From Proteles cristata cristata (Eukaryota; Chordata; Mammalia; Carnivora; Hyaenidae): a stretch of 64,000 nt of DNA. Below are positions 23,020 to 33,902 of the stretch, one piece after another. Each line of letters starts with the position of its first letter. The first letter of the stretch is position 1. The position numbers were made by a program, and so were the translations under genes. The stretch spans positions 186,001 through 250,000 of the forward strand of contig JAESUZ010001741.1 of NCBI GenBank assembly GCA_017311185.1. The letters are read 5' to 3'. Below the pieces are notes generated by a model. The model was given only the letters and a program-made list of their open reading frames with translations, did not search any database and had not been told where the DNA came from.

Positions 23020-23225
23020 TACAGTTGACCTTTGGACAACATGGGGTTAGGGGTGCTGATCCCCTACACAGTCAAAATCTGAGTATAACTTGACCCCCGA
23101 ACACTTAACTACCAAGAATCTATTGACCAGAAGACTTGCTGTTAAACTGAAGAACTGAACACATATTTTGTATGTTACATGCATTATGTACTGTATATAA
23201 AGAAAGAAAACACAATTTTAAAAAA
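23020..23225 (+). mobile_element. Tigger2/MER2-type DNA transposon fragment
   Basis: ACAGTTGACCTTTGGACAAC...TAACTTGACCCCCGAACACTTAAC...GTATGTTACATGCATTATG follows the Tigger2 end. Non-autonomous remnant. Confidence 0.7.
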
Positions 23226-23378
23226 GTTATCCCTACCCCCCAATATAGAGCTCAAACTCAGACCCTAAGGTCAAGAGTCACAACTGTATGTGAAAATTGG
23301 TGGAGATAAGCTAAGGTTCTGATTGGTGTTATCTTCTATTAGGATTTACTTTTGCTTATACAGGCATTTAAGAATATA

Positions 23379-23557
23379 GATGGGTGGCTCAGTGGGTTAA
23401 GCGTTCGACTCCTGATTTTGGTTCAGGGCATGATCTCACAGTTGTTGAGTTCAAGACCCACATTGGGCTCTGAGCTGACCATGTGGAGCCTGCTTGGGGG
23501 TTCTCTGTCTCCTTCCCTGCTTCTCCTCTGCTCCAGCTCTCTCAAATAAAGAAAAAA
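23379..23557 (+). mobile_element. tRNA-Lys-derived SINE, short at its 5' end
   Basis: GGGTGGCTCAGTGGGTTAAGC to CTCTCAAATAAAG. Confidence 0.82.
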
Positions 23558-24419
23558 CAGGGAACAGTGCCTTGGAACAACCATCCCATGATTTTGGGCC
23601 ACGAATTAGGGGAGGGCTCAGCTAGAATTTTCTTCCATTTCGTGTGGCATCTTAAAGTGGCACTTGGTGGTGGTTATCTGGCAGCTGGGTTTGTCTGGGA
23701 AATCTCAGACAGCTGTACTGCCATGCCCTGTGCCTTGGGGCAAGGACAGCTTAGAAGGATGGTCTCAGGGCTTCCTTATGTGATCTTTGCAGCAGGGCAG
23801 TCAGATGATTTCTGTGGTGGCTCAGGGCTCCAGAAGCAATTGTTCCAAAAAGCAAAAAGTGAAAGCTGCTGCTGTCTTAAGGGCTCAGGCTGGGAAACTA
23901 AAACAGCATCACTGCTGCTGTATTTTATTCGAACAGTCCTCGAGCCCACTCAGACCCAAGGGGAAATGACATAGATCCCACCTCTAAACAGGAAAAGTAT
24001 TAAGAAATTTGTAGTCATCTTTAATTTTCCAAAATACCCTTATCCACCCAGATTTAAAGCTTGGGGAAAAAATAATAAAGTTCTTTTTGGATTCTCTAAC
24101 TAAATAATTGTTCAATTTTGTTCTCCTTTTTCGCCTCCTTTCCAACTTCCCCAAATACACCCAACGTGACTATGAGCAAATCGTGTTTTTCTATGTTCAT
24201 TTTTTATGTACAAAGTAACATAGTCGTCTTCTGGCATTACAGTTTCACCCTTTATTTCCTAAGACATCTCATTTTTTTCCCCCTTTGATTTTAGAAGTAG
24301 TTAGGCAGCTTATCAAAATATCACAGGAAACAGTTTTTATTAAATGTTGGAATTCCCTGGCTTATAAATTGGCGAGGTGTTAGTAATAAACTAATGCCTA
24401 CTCTGTGACCCTACGTCCC
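23558..24419. other. Intergenic sequence before the ZSCAN12 island
   Basis: No gene recognised; the 163-codon frame at 23483-23974 starts inside a SINE and is not called. Confidence 0.5.
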
Positions 24420-25200
24420 TGGGTTTCCTGTGCGTACAAACCGGAGGTCTGGTCTGGGCTTCCCTGCGTCCTGCCCGTCGACGCGCACTTCTCGCGGCAC
24501 TTGCCCCTGTGACGGGCCCCGCACAGGCCCCGTGGCGGGGTGGACAGAACCCGACGATGTCACAAAGGAAAACGACGGGCCAAGATGTCCCACGAAGAGA
24601 GACGCCAAGTCCCCAACACTACACAGGCAAGTTGACGCCAATCTATAAGAATTACACACATGACAAAACGGCACCGATTCCAGGGGTGCCAGGCCTCGCC
24701 CACGGTGGGGCAGCGGGCACGATGGCCAGGAGCGGGGGGCCCAGGCCGGCCACCCCTCCCAGCTAGCCGGCTACTAGTCACGACCCGTGGGACAGCCCGG
24801 GACCGGCCCGGCGAGAGCGCGACCCCTCCTACGGCTGCGGCGGAAGTGCACTCGCGCCCAACCGGCCAACTCTCGCGACCTCGTGGGGCCGCGCGGGCCC
24901 GCCCGGCGAGTGCCCGCCCCTTCCTGCGGCTGCAGCGGAAGTGCGCGCGCGCCCGCCCGGCTCGCTTCCGGCTTTTGTGGGGCGCTGTCGGTGGTTCTGG
25001 CCCCCAGCGGTTTGGACCCCGCGGCCCGTGGTCTCCCCGGGAGGGACCTGGCTTCCGGCCACCGGCGGCCGCAGGTGAGCGAGCTGCTGCTGTGCCCTGC
25101 CCCGCCGACCCGAGGAGACTCAGGTGCAGGGACAGCCTTTGGGAGCATCGTCCGCGACCCTCACACCTGCTGCGGGGCTGCGGCTACCGCGCAGGTTTCG
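24420..25200 (+). promoter_or_regulatory. ZSCAN12: CpG island, probable ZSCAN12 promoter and first exon
   Basis: CpG-dense block just before the ZSCAN12 SCAN exon. It has GGAAGTG-type ETS sites at about 24842 and 24937, CTTCCGGCTTTTGTGG at about 24966, and a strong donor GCCGCAG/GTGAGC at 25074/25075 that would close a non-coding first exon. Confidence 0.75.
24806..24995 (+). repeat. 95-bp tandem duplication in the ZSCAN12 promoter
   Basis: Two imperfect copies with an offset of 95 bases: GCGAGAGCGCGACCCCTCCT at 24811 and GCGAGTGCCCGCCCCTTCCT at 24906; CGGAAGTGCACTCGCGCCC at 24841 and CGGAAGTGCGCGCGCGCCC at 24936. Each copy carries one ETS-like GCGGAAGTG site. Confidence 0.75.
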
Positions 25201-25563
25201 TGGTTTCCTCCGCACGCCTGCGGGTTAGGAACTGGCCGTCTCAGCGTTTTATTACTTATTTGCTCTGAACGTTGGTTGTGTTCCATTTGATCATTCTTTA
25301 TTCCAGGGCTAAATGGAAGTGTTGCCTTTGTAAAGTCTTCAAACCCTTAGCACCTTTTACTGAATCTTTGTCTTTAGTCTGTTCTTGTCTTTCTGTTCAG
25401 TTTCTGTGAGTGTCGTAAATTACCCTGGGGGTGGCTTGCACAGCACAGAAGTAAATTGTTAGAATTTGCAATTTATGCTTATGGTGTAACTTGTGTTAAA
25501 AGCGACGGCTTCTCCCTCAGGTCTACCCTTGCTGGAAGCACCGCTGGAGCTTTCACGGCCGCG

Positions 25564-25968
25564 ATGGCGTCTGCCTGGGCTGCGCTGGCCCACGGGGACA
25601 GGGGTGCGCTTCTGGAAGTAAAGGTGGAGGAGGAACACAGGAATACCGCCAGACAGGATCAGAACCTGCAGAAGAACGACACCCACAGCAGGGAGGTCTT
25701 CCGACAGTACTTCAGGCACTTCTGCTACCAGGAGACCCCTGGGCCCCGCGAGGCGCTGCGCCGGCTCCGCGAGCTGTGCCGCCAGTGGCTGAGCCCAGAA
25801 ATACACACCAAGGAGCAGATCCTGGAGCTGCTGGTGCTGGAGCAGTTCCTGACCATCCTGCCCGAGGAGCTCCAGGCCTGGGTGCGGGAGCACCACCCGG
25901 ACAGCGGGGACGAGGTGGTGACGGTGCTGGAGGATCTGGAGAGGGAGCTGGACGAACCGGGAGAGCAA
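25564..25968 (+). CDS. ZSCAN12: ZSCAN12 coding exon 1 (SCAN exon)
   Basis: Acceptor CTCCCTCAG ends at 25520; the ATG at 25564 has a strong context (gccgcgATGg). The peptide starts [12 protein letters not shown] and aligns with human MASTWAIQAHMD. SCAN begins near [16 protein letters not shown]. The exon ends GEQ (CAA) before the donor GTGAGA, phase 0. Confidence 0.93.
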
Positions 25969-28900
25969 GTGAGAAAACGAGACATGGTTTGTGATTTTGA
26001 AAAGTGAAGTAGGATTTCTAGGCGACATTGAAGGACAGCATTTTTCCACCAAATAATGGAAATTTGGTTAATGTAGCCCTTATTTATACCTTTTTTTTTT
26101 GCGGAAGGATCATGTATTTCTGTAATAAGCTTATAGTATTCTATTTGATGAAATGCTACTCAGAAACATTAGAAACAAGATTTCTAAGAGAAAATGTTAG
26201 AGAGGTGATCCTAATGGGGTGGGGAACTGTCTCTTGAAAGGGACATTGCTTCTGTTGTGGGATACAAGTAAGAAATAAAGTCTTGCGGGTATATCCACTG
26301 CCATGCGTCCATTATAGGATTAAAAGATGGAGAAATCAAGGTTGGTATCTTGGAGGAGTGTGAGGTCAGAGCAGAGAGGAAGGTTCAGAGAGTGGGGACC
26401 AAGATTCCTGGAGTAGTAGAACCCAGTTGGGTCCGACAGGTAGGTTGTGAGTAGAAAGGTTGAGAACAGAGTCCAGGCCTTTGAGTATCACCGGTAGAAT
26501 GTAGAGTCTGTTCTGTAGGACACAAGCTTATAATGTTTCCTCTTTAAGTGAACTTCTCTAACCCCAGAATAAAACCAAATTATGTAGGACCCTGTTCTGT
26601 TTTGTTCCAATATTGATAAAAGACAGTGGCTTTCAACCAGTGGCAGTTTTCTGCCCTTGAGGGCATATGGCGATGTCTTGGCACATTTTTGGTTGTCATA
26701 ATGAGGGGTGGTGCTACTGGGATCTAATGTCTAAAGGGCAGGGATGTTATGGAATATCTTACAATGTACAGGGTGACTTCTTGTAACAAGGAATGGTCTG
26801 ACCCAACGTCTCAATAGAGTGAAGGCTTGGAAGTCTTCGTATGAAGAGTATAAAACGGGAATAAGAAAACAAGAAGTACAATCCAGCATTGGGGAGGGGG
26901 AAGAACATGTGGCAGAAAGATCTGAGTTTGAAATAGATCAGGATGGTGAGACTATGAAGGGTGAGGCATGTCTTAGATAAATATTAATTGGAAATGACAG
27001 ATTAGATGGATAAAGGGAAAATGAAGGGAAAACTCTACCAAGCAGTCTAGTTTAGGCTAAGCGCTGGGGGCTTCAAGCTTGAGAGACTAGTGTAATTGAG
27101 GTGTTCCTATCAGAGGTCAAGGCTAGAGGGGAAGGTCGATTGGGGGAAAGTTCACTAGTTCAGAAGACATTTATTGAATGTTTTATATGCACCAGGCACC
27201 ATTCTAGGCACTGGAAACACAGCCAGGCACAAAGCATAGAAGTTGCTGCTGTCTTGTAGACAGATTCTAGTCTAACGAGAAAAGCAGACAGTAACCAGGG
27301 TGTGCCAGGTGGCGATAAATCCTGTATGAAAACAGCAGTGAAGCAGAGAAAGGGAACAGTGAGTGAAACGGAGACTGTTTTTGACAGACTGGTCAGGGAA
27401 GGCCTTCCAGATAGGGTGATATTTAGAGCAGATGTCAGGCTATACAGTCACCTAGGCTGAGGACATTACGGAAGAGGAAATAGTGGGCAGGTGAGAATGT
27501 GCTTGTTGCAGTAGAGATGCAGGAGATGAAATCCGGTAGTTACAAGGAAATAAATCATGTACAGACTTTTGGGCCGTTATAGGACTTTGGATTTTATTCT
27601 GAGATGAAAAGTCATTGGAGAGTTTTGGATAGAAGAGAGATTTAATCTGACCTAAATTTTATTTATGTTTTTTTTTTTTAAGTTTTTTTTTTAATGTTTG
27701 TTTATTTTTGAGAGAAAGAGCATGAGGCAGAGAGAGAGGGAGACACAGAATCCGAAGCAGGCTCCAGGCTCTGAACTATCAGCAGAGAGCCCGACGCAGG
27801 GTTTGAACTCAGGGACCATGAGATCATGACCTAAGCCAAAGTTGGACACTTAACCAACTGAGCCACCCAGGCACCTTGTGACCTAAATTTTAAAAATAGT
27901 CACTCCAGGGGCGCCTGGGTGGCTCAGTCGGTTAAGCGTCTGACTTTGGCTCAGGTCATGATCTCACGGTTCGTGGGTTTGAGCCCCACGTTGGGCTCTG
28001 TGCTGACAGCTCAGAGCCTAGAGCCTATTTCAGATTCTGTGTCTCCCTCTCTGTCTCTGATCCTTCCCTACTTACGCTGCCTCTCTCTCTCAGAAATAAA
28101 TGAAAAACATTAAGAAAAAAAAAATCACTCCAGCCGCCCTGTTGGAAGAGTCTTACATTAGGGCTGGTAGTAGGGGTGCGGGAGGCCCAGTCAGCACTAC
28201 ACTAATCCAGGCAGGAGGTGGCTTGACCTCGGACAGTAGCAGTGGAAGCGGTGAGATGCATTTGGATCTTGAGGGGATTTGTTTATACTTAGGGTGTGAG
28301 TTCAGGGTGGTGCTAAGGGTTCTGTTCTGAACATTACGTCACTCACGTGGGTTTGTCATTCGTGGAGATGATGAAGGCGAGGGAAAGAAGAATGTCTGGA
28401 GTAGGGACAGGACTTGAGAGTTAACCAGGTTTTGGATGTGTTGATATTTACATTCCTCTTAGAATCCAAATGGAAAAACTGGGCAAGCATCTGGATTCAG
28501 TGGAGGGATCTATGCTGGAAATATAAAATTGGAGCTTGTCAGAACATGGGTGATATTTAAAGCTCTGGGACAAACGGATGATCAGGGCCATGGAAACGGA
28601 GTGGCTAGGGAGATGGGAAGAATGGCATTCCCAAGTGTGGGCAGAAGTGGTTTGGTTTTAAACATGTTGACTTTGTATTGCTCTTTTCCTCAAAGCATGC
28701 TGGGGGCGGCTGATGGAATTAAATCTTGATTTCTGAGGCGTTGCCAGAGACCCGGGAGCAGAAGGCACAGCTCGCTCTACTGGCCTTTTTCTCCTTCAGA
28801 TGTGAGGTGTGAAAAGTTCTTTTTCTGTCCCATCCCTGAGGGCTTCCTATGGATTTGGCTCTTATTGTGGGGGCAGAGGTTATAGAATGAAGCTACGTTG

Positions 28901-31900
28901 GAAGTAGAGGCAGCGTGTGGGGATTTCTCACTCACAGAATGTAGCCGTTGCAGGTTGGGGGTAACTGGAGGCCCTCTTGTGTGCCGGCGCCCCCGCGAGG
29001 CGCCTCGTGCGCAGTGTTGTGCGTGCCCAGCCCAAGAGCCCGGAGCTCCTGAACTAGCAAGCAGCTAAGTGGCCTCAGATCCCTGCCTTTCACACCACGC
29101 TGTGGAAACCTGTTATATTTAAATACAAGAGGGAATGATTCCGTGGAGGAGTGGAAGCCCCAGAGTGAGTGAGTTTAGGGGAGCAAAGGTCAGAGGTGCA
29201 GGAAGGGATGGGGTTGACGGGAAGAGTGGAGGTTACAAGGTACTAGCCTTGACGAAGAAAAGGCCTCTTCCTCTAAGTAGAAGGGAGGAAGTGTGTGTGT
29301 GGGGGGGTGATTTAGTAAAGGGTGGGTGATCTCTGATGTGACTGTGACCTTGGACAAGGAGTGAACAAGGTCATCCCCTGGAAGAAGTGGGGTGGGGGCC
29401 TCAGAGGAGCGGAGACTGTAGGGAACAGCTTCCCCCTCACATCCCCTGTGTTTTCTGTCTCTTTCTCCTTTGTTCCCTTTACACCGTATTTCTCTGTCAT
29501 TTCTCGTCACTTACCCCATCCTTTTCTTCTTCTTTCTTCTGTTTTATTTTCCTCCAAGTTCTTTTCTTGTCCTCGCTGCCTCTCTATTTTCTCTTCTATC
29601 TCTCCTTTCTTCTTTCTTCTTCTCTTTCGCTCCTCCACTTTGAGCATAAGACAGAGACGTGACAGTGGCACAGCCAGCATTTTGTAGCGGTTCAGAACAG
29701 AAGGGCAGGGTCCTAGAGGGGGTGGCTTGCATGTAGCTTTGAAGAATGAGGTGCATTATGACAGGCTGATGTCTGGAAAGAAGTCCAGGTGCCCTTGAGC
29801 CAGGTCTCAGTGTCTTGGGTCCTATACCGTTGTTTCCTGTTGGCGGAGTGAGTGTGTCAGCCATGTCCCCGTCCACACGGAGTAACAGGACATGCCCTTG
29901 CAGGAGACGGCCCTTCTGGGAACAGGCCTGGAGCCCAGCACATCCCTCCCATCCGTGGTTGCCCGGCTGAAGTGTGAATCTCCAGGAAGTGGAGCCCAGC
30001 CAGAGGAGCGAGGTAAAGAAGACAGACCAGCTTGGGAAGAAGGGAAGACAGCCTGGCACAGGACGTTGGGCCTCTTTAGTTCTTTGTACCATTTCTCATC
30101 ATCACAGTCAGGAAGGCCTCTCATGCCCAGACTCTCAGCCAGTTCGGTTTGTCACTCTTCACCTGTTGTTTTCTCTATGTTAACATTTTGTTGTCCATTC
30201 TTGCAGTATTTTATTCGCGATCACTTAATTTAGTCCTGATAGTTATCTTCCTTTGTACTGACCGCCCTGCTGTTTTTGGCCTCTGGCCTATCAAATGGTG
30301 CTACTGTCTTCACTTTGGCTCTGTCCCTCTTCCTTCAGTGAACCAGACTTTGGCCCAGGCTGTCTGCAGTTTTCAGATGGTTCAGGAGAAAATGTATATA
30401 TGTGACCTCATGGGGAGAAGAAACAACAGAACAAATGTGGCAGAATGTTAAAAGTTGGTGAATGTATGAGAGGCCCCATTATCTCTATTTTCTCTACACT
30501 TTTTTCATTTCATGTTTATCTTTTTTTTTTTTTTTAATGTTTTATTTATTTCTAGGAGAGAGAGAGAGACAGCGTGAGCAGGGGAGGGTCAGAGAGAGAG
30601 GGAGTCACAGGCTGAAATAGGCTCCAGGCTCTGAGCTGGCAGTCAGCACAGAGCCCGACGCGGGGCTCGAACCCACGAACCGCGAGATCATGACCTAAGC
30701 GAAAGTCGGACGCTTAACCAGCTAAGCCACCCAGACGCCCTTCATTTCATTTTTAAAACTAGGTAAAAATTCATACAGTTCAAACACGAAACTTTAAAGT
30801 TATCCAGTGACAAGTTTTCCTTCCACTCATTCCCTCGGCCATCTGGTCTCCTTCCTACCCTGAGATGGGTGGTCACTGTTTTTAGTTTCTTGTATGTGAT
30901 TCTCTAGAGGTCTTTTTATATGTATCTGTTTTCCACACTCAAATACATTTTCTTCTCTTTATTACTAAGATAGTAAAAGCTTTCATTTTTTTTTTTAATT
31001 TATTTTTATTTTGTATTGTTTACTTATTTATTTATTTTTAAATTTGAGGCGCCTGGGTGGCTCAGTTGGTTAAGCGTCTGACTTCAGCTCAGGTCATGAT
31101 CTCATGGATTGTGGGTTTGAGTTCCACATCGGGCTCCTGCTGCCTCTCTCTCTCTCTCAGAAATAAATAAAACATTAAAAAAATTTTTTTTAAATTTATA
31201 TCTAAGTTAGTTAGCATACAGTGCAACAATGATATCAGGAGTAGATTCCTTAATGCCTCTTACCCATTAGCCCATCCCCCCTCCCATAATCCCTCTGGTT
31301 CTTCTCTATATTTAAAAGTCTCTTATGTTTTTGTCCTCCTTTCTGTTTTTATATTGTTTTATATATATATATTATTTTATATTATTTATATATATATATA
31401 TAGCACTTCATCTTTATCCATTCATCCATCGATGGACATTTGGGCTCTTCCCATGCTTTGGCTCTTATTGATAGCGCTGCTATAAACATTGGGATGCCTC
31501 TGCCCCTTCGAAACAACACACCTGTATCCCTTGGATAAGTACCTAATAGTGCAATTGCTGGGTCATAGGGTAGTTCTGCTTTTAATTTTTTTGGGATAAA
31601 TTATTTTTATTAAATAGAGATAGTAAATACGCTCACATGAATGGGAGAGAGGCAGTAGAAGAGAGGAGGAGAGTCTCAAGCCTGCTCCACACTCAGCACA
31701 GAGCCCAACTCTGGACTCTGTCTTACGACTGTGAGATCATGAGCTGAGCCGAAATCGAGTCACATGTACACTTAACTGACTGAGCCATTCAGGCACCCCA
31801 TATTTTTTATTTCTTAACAGCAGCTTAATATTAAAATAGATGAATCATACAATTAACTTGTCCCCCAATTGTCCCCAGTGATTTGCTCTAACAGGTAGTT

Positions 31901-33700
31901 CTATGGTGAGCGTGTGTGTTTCAGTATAAATTCCCATGTGTGGAATTACTAGGCCAAAAGTTAAAAATACAGTTGTCATTTTGATGGATATTGGCATATT
32001 GCTGTCTATGAAGCCTAGGTCAGTTTACACTCCCACTGGTGATGTGTGATTTCCCAAAAAACTGATGGCTGGAGGTGATGGGTACAAATTGTATCTCAGT
32101 ATTCAAATTTGCTTTTCCCTTATTTTGAAGTGGAGCATCTTCTGCTTAAGAACTGTTGTGTTTCCTTTCCTGGAAACAGTTTTTTCTTTGCTCAGTTTCT
32201 ATTGGGTTATTGGTCTTTTCCCATAACAAGTTTTGGAGTGTTTTATATGTTAGGTGTGTTCTGTGTTTTTGTGCTATTGTACAGTCCTGCAGAAAGTTTA
32301 TGTTCTTCATGTGGTTTTCACCTGAATAACTTTATGTTGTCTAATGAAGTGGAAACTGGTTAACTTTGTGAACTATCGTAGTTTCAGGTGTTGAGACTGG
32401 AAATGAGTACAGGGATTTAACTCTAAAGCAAGAAGCTTCTGAACAAATGGCACCACATGGGAACATGTGTAGTGGATTTGAAAGTGAAGTGTCCCAGCTG
32501 GCTTGGTGCAGAGAAGCTTACGGATCTGAAGCAGAAACCGAAGAGTCTTCTCGACTCTCCAGGGAAGGTGAACAATCTGTGGGTGATGAAAACCGAGTCC
32601 ATCTCACTGAACAGCAGAGGGCCTGTCCAGGAGAAAAACCTCATGAGTGCGAGGAGTGTGGAAAAGCCTTCAGTAAACATTCGAACCTCCTAGAACATCA
32701 GAGGGTCCACACTGGAGACAGGCCCTACAAATGTGAGGAATGTGGGAAAACTTTCCGTGGGAGAACAGTGCTGATTCGGCACAAAATAGTACACACGGGA
32801 GAGAAACCGTATAAATGTAATGAGTGTGGCAAAGCCTTTGGCCGCTGGTCTGCTCTTAACCAGCATCAGAGGCTCCACACAGGAGAGAAACACTACCACT
32901 GTAACGAATGCGGCAAAGCCTTTAGCCAGAAGGCAGGCCTCTTTCACCATCTCAAAATCCACACAAGAGACAAACCGTACCATTGTGCTCAGTGCAATAA
33001 AAGTTTTAGTCGGCGTTCAATACTTACTCAACATCAAGGAGTTCACACTGGGGCGAAGCCCTATGAGTGCAGCGAGTGCGGGAAAGCCTTCGTTTACAAC
33101 TCCTCCCTGGTTTCCCACCAAGAGATCCACCACAAAGAAAAGTGCCATCAGTGTAAGGAGTGTGGGAAATCCTTCAGTCAGAGTGGCCTCATTCAGCATC
33201 AGAGAATCCACACTGGGGAGAAACCTTACAAGTGTGACGTATGTGCAAAAGCCTTTATTCAGAGGACGAGTCTTGTAGAACATCAGCGAGTTCACACTGG
33301 AGAGAGACCTTACAAATGTGATAAGTGCGGGAAGGCCTTCACTCAAAGATCAGTCCTCACGGAACATCAGAGAACACACACCGGAGAGAGGCCGTACAAG
33401 TGCGACGACTGTGGGAATGCCTTCCGAGGCATCACCAGCCTCATTCAGCACCACCGGATCCACACTGGGGAGAAACCCTACCGATGCGATGAGTGTGGCA
33501 AAGCCTTCAGACAGAGGTCAGATCTTAGCAAACACCGGAGAATCCATAGTCGAGCTGCTCCTTCTAAGGAGTGCGGGGAGTCGTTCAGGCAGGCCTCCGC
33601 CCTTGCGCGGCCTCAGACCGTCCACGAAGGAGAGGAGTCCGCTTCTGTGAGGACCGCGGGGACGCCGTCTCACGGAGCGCAGGCTGGAGAGGAATACTAG
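25564..33700 (+). CDS. ZSCAN12: ZSCAN12, SCAN and C2H2 zinc-finger protein (whole coding span, 3 coding exons)
   Basis: Predicted nuclear DNA-binding transcription factor. Exons are 25564-25968 (135 residues), 29904-30012 (proposed) and 32388-33700. Joined this way the protein is about 608 residues, against about 604 in human. It has a VKVE SUMO-type site near residue 20, a SCAN domain at about residues 43-125, an acidic linker, and eleven intact C2H2 fingers plus a decayed twelfth. Finger signatures such as [40 protein letters not shown] then EIHHKEK, and [10 protein letters not shown] match human ZSCAN12. The seventh finger is one residue short (C-x2-C-x11-H), as in human. Exon 2 seems to have lost its ancestral acceptor and gained a stop, so the downstream acceptor at 29903/29904 is needed to keep the frame. 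Promoter is the CpG island at 24.4-25.2 kb. Confidence 0.93.
26008..26620. other. ZSCAN12 intron
   Basis: No exon or repeat recognised. Confidence 0.4.
26624..26822 (+). mobile_element. MER5A-type hAT-Charlie element
   Basis: CAGTGGCTTTCAACCAGTGGC...CACATTTTTGGTTGTCATAATG...GGTGCTACTGGGATCTAATG...CAATGTACAGGGTGAC matches MER5A order. Confidence 0.72.
27664..27878 (-). mobile_element. tRNA-Lys-derived SINE with target duplication
   Basis: Flanked by TGACCTAAATTTTA. Forms an inverted pair with the next SINE. Confidence 0.9.
27909..28122 (+). mobile_element. tRNA-Lys-derived SINE
   Basis: Flanked by TCACTCCAG repeats; opposite orientation to the SINE about 30 bases upstream. Confidence 0.92.
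28601..29450. other. ZSCAN12 intron
   Basis: No exon recognised; a short G-run follows (GT)n at about 29290-29310. Confidence 0.4.
29450..29640 (+). repeat. Pyrimidine-rich tract upstream of ZSCAN12 exon 2
   Basis: Long C/T-rich run (TTTCTCCTTTG, TCTTCTTTCTTCTG, CTCCTTTCTTCTTTCTTC). It is about 260 bases before the exon, too far to be its polypyrimidine tract. Confidence 0.6.
29904..30012 (+). CDS. ZSCAN12: ZSCAN12 coding exon 2 (shortened linker exon, proposed acceptor)
   Basis: The peptide from 29904 ([15 protein letters not shown], then RLKCESPGS) aligns with human QETVRLRKEGEPSMSL and KYESPEL. Human has about 12 more residues at the start (VSVHTGEQEMFLQ). Here the homologous bases 29865-29903 contain an in-frame TAA at 29883-29885 and no AG immediately before them. 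The AG at 29902-29903 (CCCTTGCAG) gives phase-0 entry, and the donor GAG/GTAAAG at 30012/30013 gives phase-1 exit, matching the next exon. The exon is real by homology; the start is inferred. Confidence 0.68.
30013..30519. other. ZSCAN12 intron
   Basis: No exon or repeat recognised. Confidence 0.4.
30520..30740 (-). mobile_element. tRNA-Lys-derived SINE
   Basis: Near-consensus reverse copy, flanked by TTCATTTCAT repeats. Confidence 0.92.
31046..31195 (+). mobile_element. tRNA-Lys-derived SINE with internal deletion
   Basis: GAGGCGCCTGGGTGGCTCAG to AAATAAATAAAACATT, lacking the segment between the tRNA part and the CT tract. Confidence 0.85.
31196..31595 (+). mobile_element. Carnivore L1 3' end fragment
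   Basis: TTAGTTAGCATACAGTGCAAC...GGACATTTGGGCTCTTCCC...CTATAAACATTGGGATGCC...AATTGCTGGGTCATAGGG. Includes a (TA)n run at about 31360-31402. Confidence 0.7.
31360..31402 (+). repeat. (TA)n microsatellite
   Basis: Two TA/TATT runs inside the L1 fragment. Confidence 0.85.
31595..31799 (-). mobile_element. tRNA-Lys-derived SINE, old
   Basis: Diverged reverse copy ending GACTGAGCCATTCAGGCACCCC. Confidence 0.72.
31880..32075 (+). mobile_element. Old L1 fragment
   Basis: AATTACTAGGCCAAAAGTTAAA...TTGATGGATATTGGCATATTGC...TTTACACTCCCACTGG. Confidence 0.5.
32388..33700 (+). CDS. ZSCAN12: ZSCAN12 terminal exon (eleven intact C2H2 fingers)
   Basis: Acceptor AGTTTCAG ends at 32387. The phase-1 join gives [21 protein letters not shown], which aligns with human VETGNEYGNLKQEVSEEM. 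Fingers start near 32648 and run to about 33548 with TGEKP/TGERP linkers. The last module ([21 protein letters not shown]) lacks the first Cys and has Pro in place of the first zinc-binding His, so it cannot fold as a C2H2 finger. Stop TAG at 33698-33700. Confidence 0.95.
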
Positions 33701-33780
33701 CTCGCACGTGACTCAGGGCCAAACGGCAGTCACTGTCGCTACAAGGGCGCCCCAGACGTCTTCTCAGGAGTTTGCCGCGG

Positions 33781-33902
33781 GCTGTGGGTGTCGTCAGCTG
33801 ACGTGGAGGACCGTTCACTGCGCGCTGCGGGTGACGTCAGCTGACGTGGAGGAGCATTCACTGCGTGCTGCGGGTGACGTTGGCTGACGTGGAAGACCAG
33901 GT
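33781..33902 (+). repeat. 43-bp tandem repeat with CRE sites, just after ZSCAN12 stop
   Basis: Nearly three copies with starts at 33781, 33824 and 33867 (GCTGCGGGTGACGT...). The middle copy has a perfect palindromic CRE TGACGTCA at 33832-33839 followed by GCTGACGTGG; the flanking copies keep TGACGT half-sites. It starts 80 bases after the stop, so it is in the presumed 3' UTR. Confidence 0.82.

Larger units (their letters stand above)
27155..28600 (-). mobile_element. L2-type LINE, antisense, split by two SINEs
   Basis: TTTATTGAATG...GCACCAGGCACCATTCTAGGC and GGTCAGGGAAGGCCTTCC are the reverse of the L2 3' end; TTTGGATTTTATTCTGAG and ACTAATCCAGGCAGGAGGTGG continue further in. SINEs at 27664-27878 and 27909-28122 interrupt it. 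Family assignment of the inner part is less sure. Confidence 0.5.

Noticed and set aside
33781..33902. CRISPR-like regular repeats
   Set aside because: The 43-bp units are contiguous, without unique spacers, in a mammalian genome.
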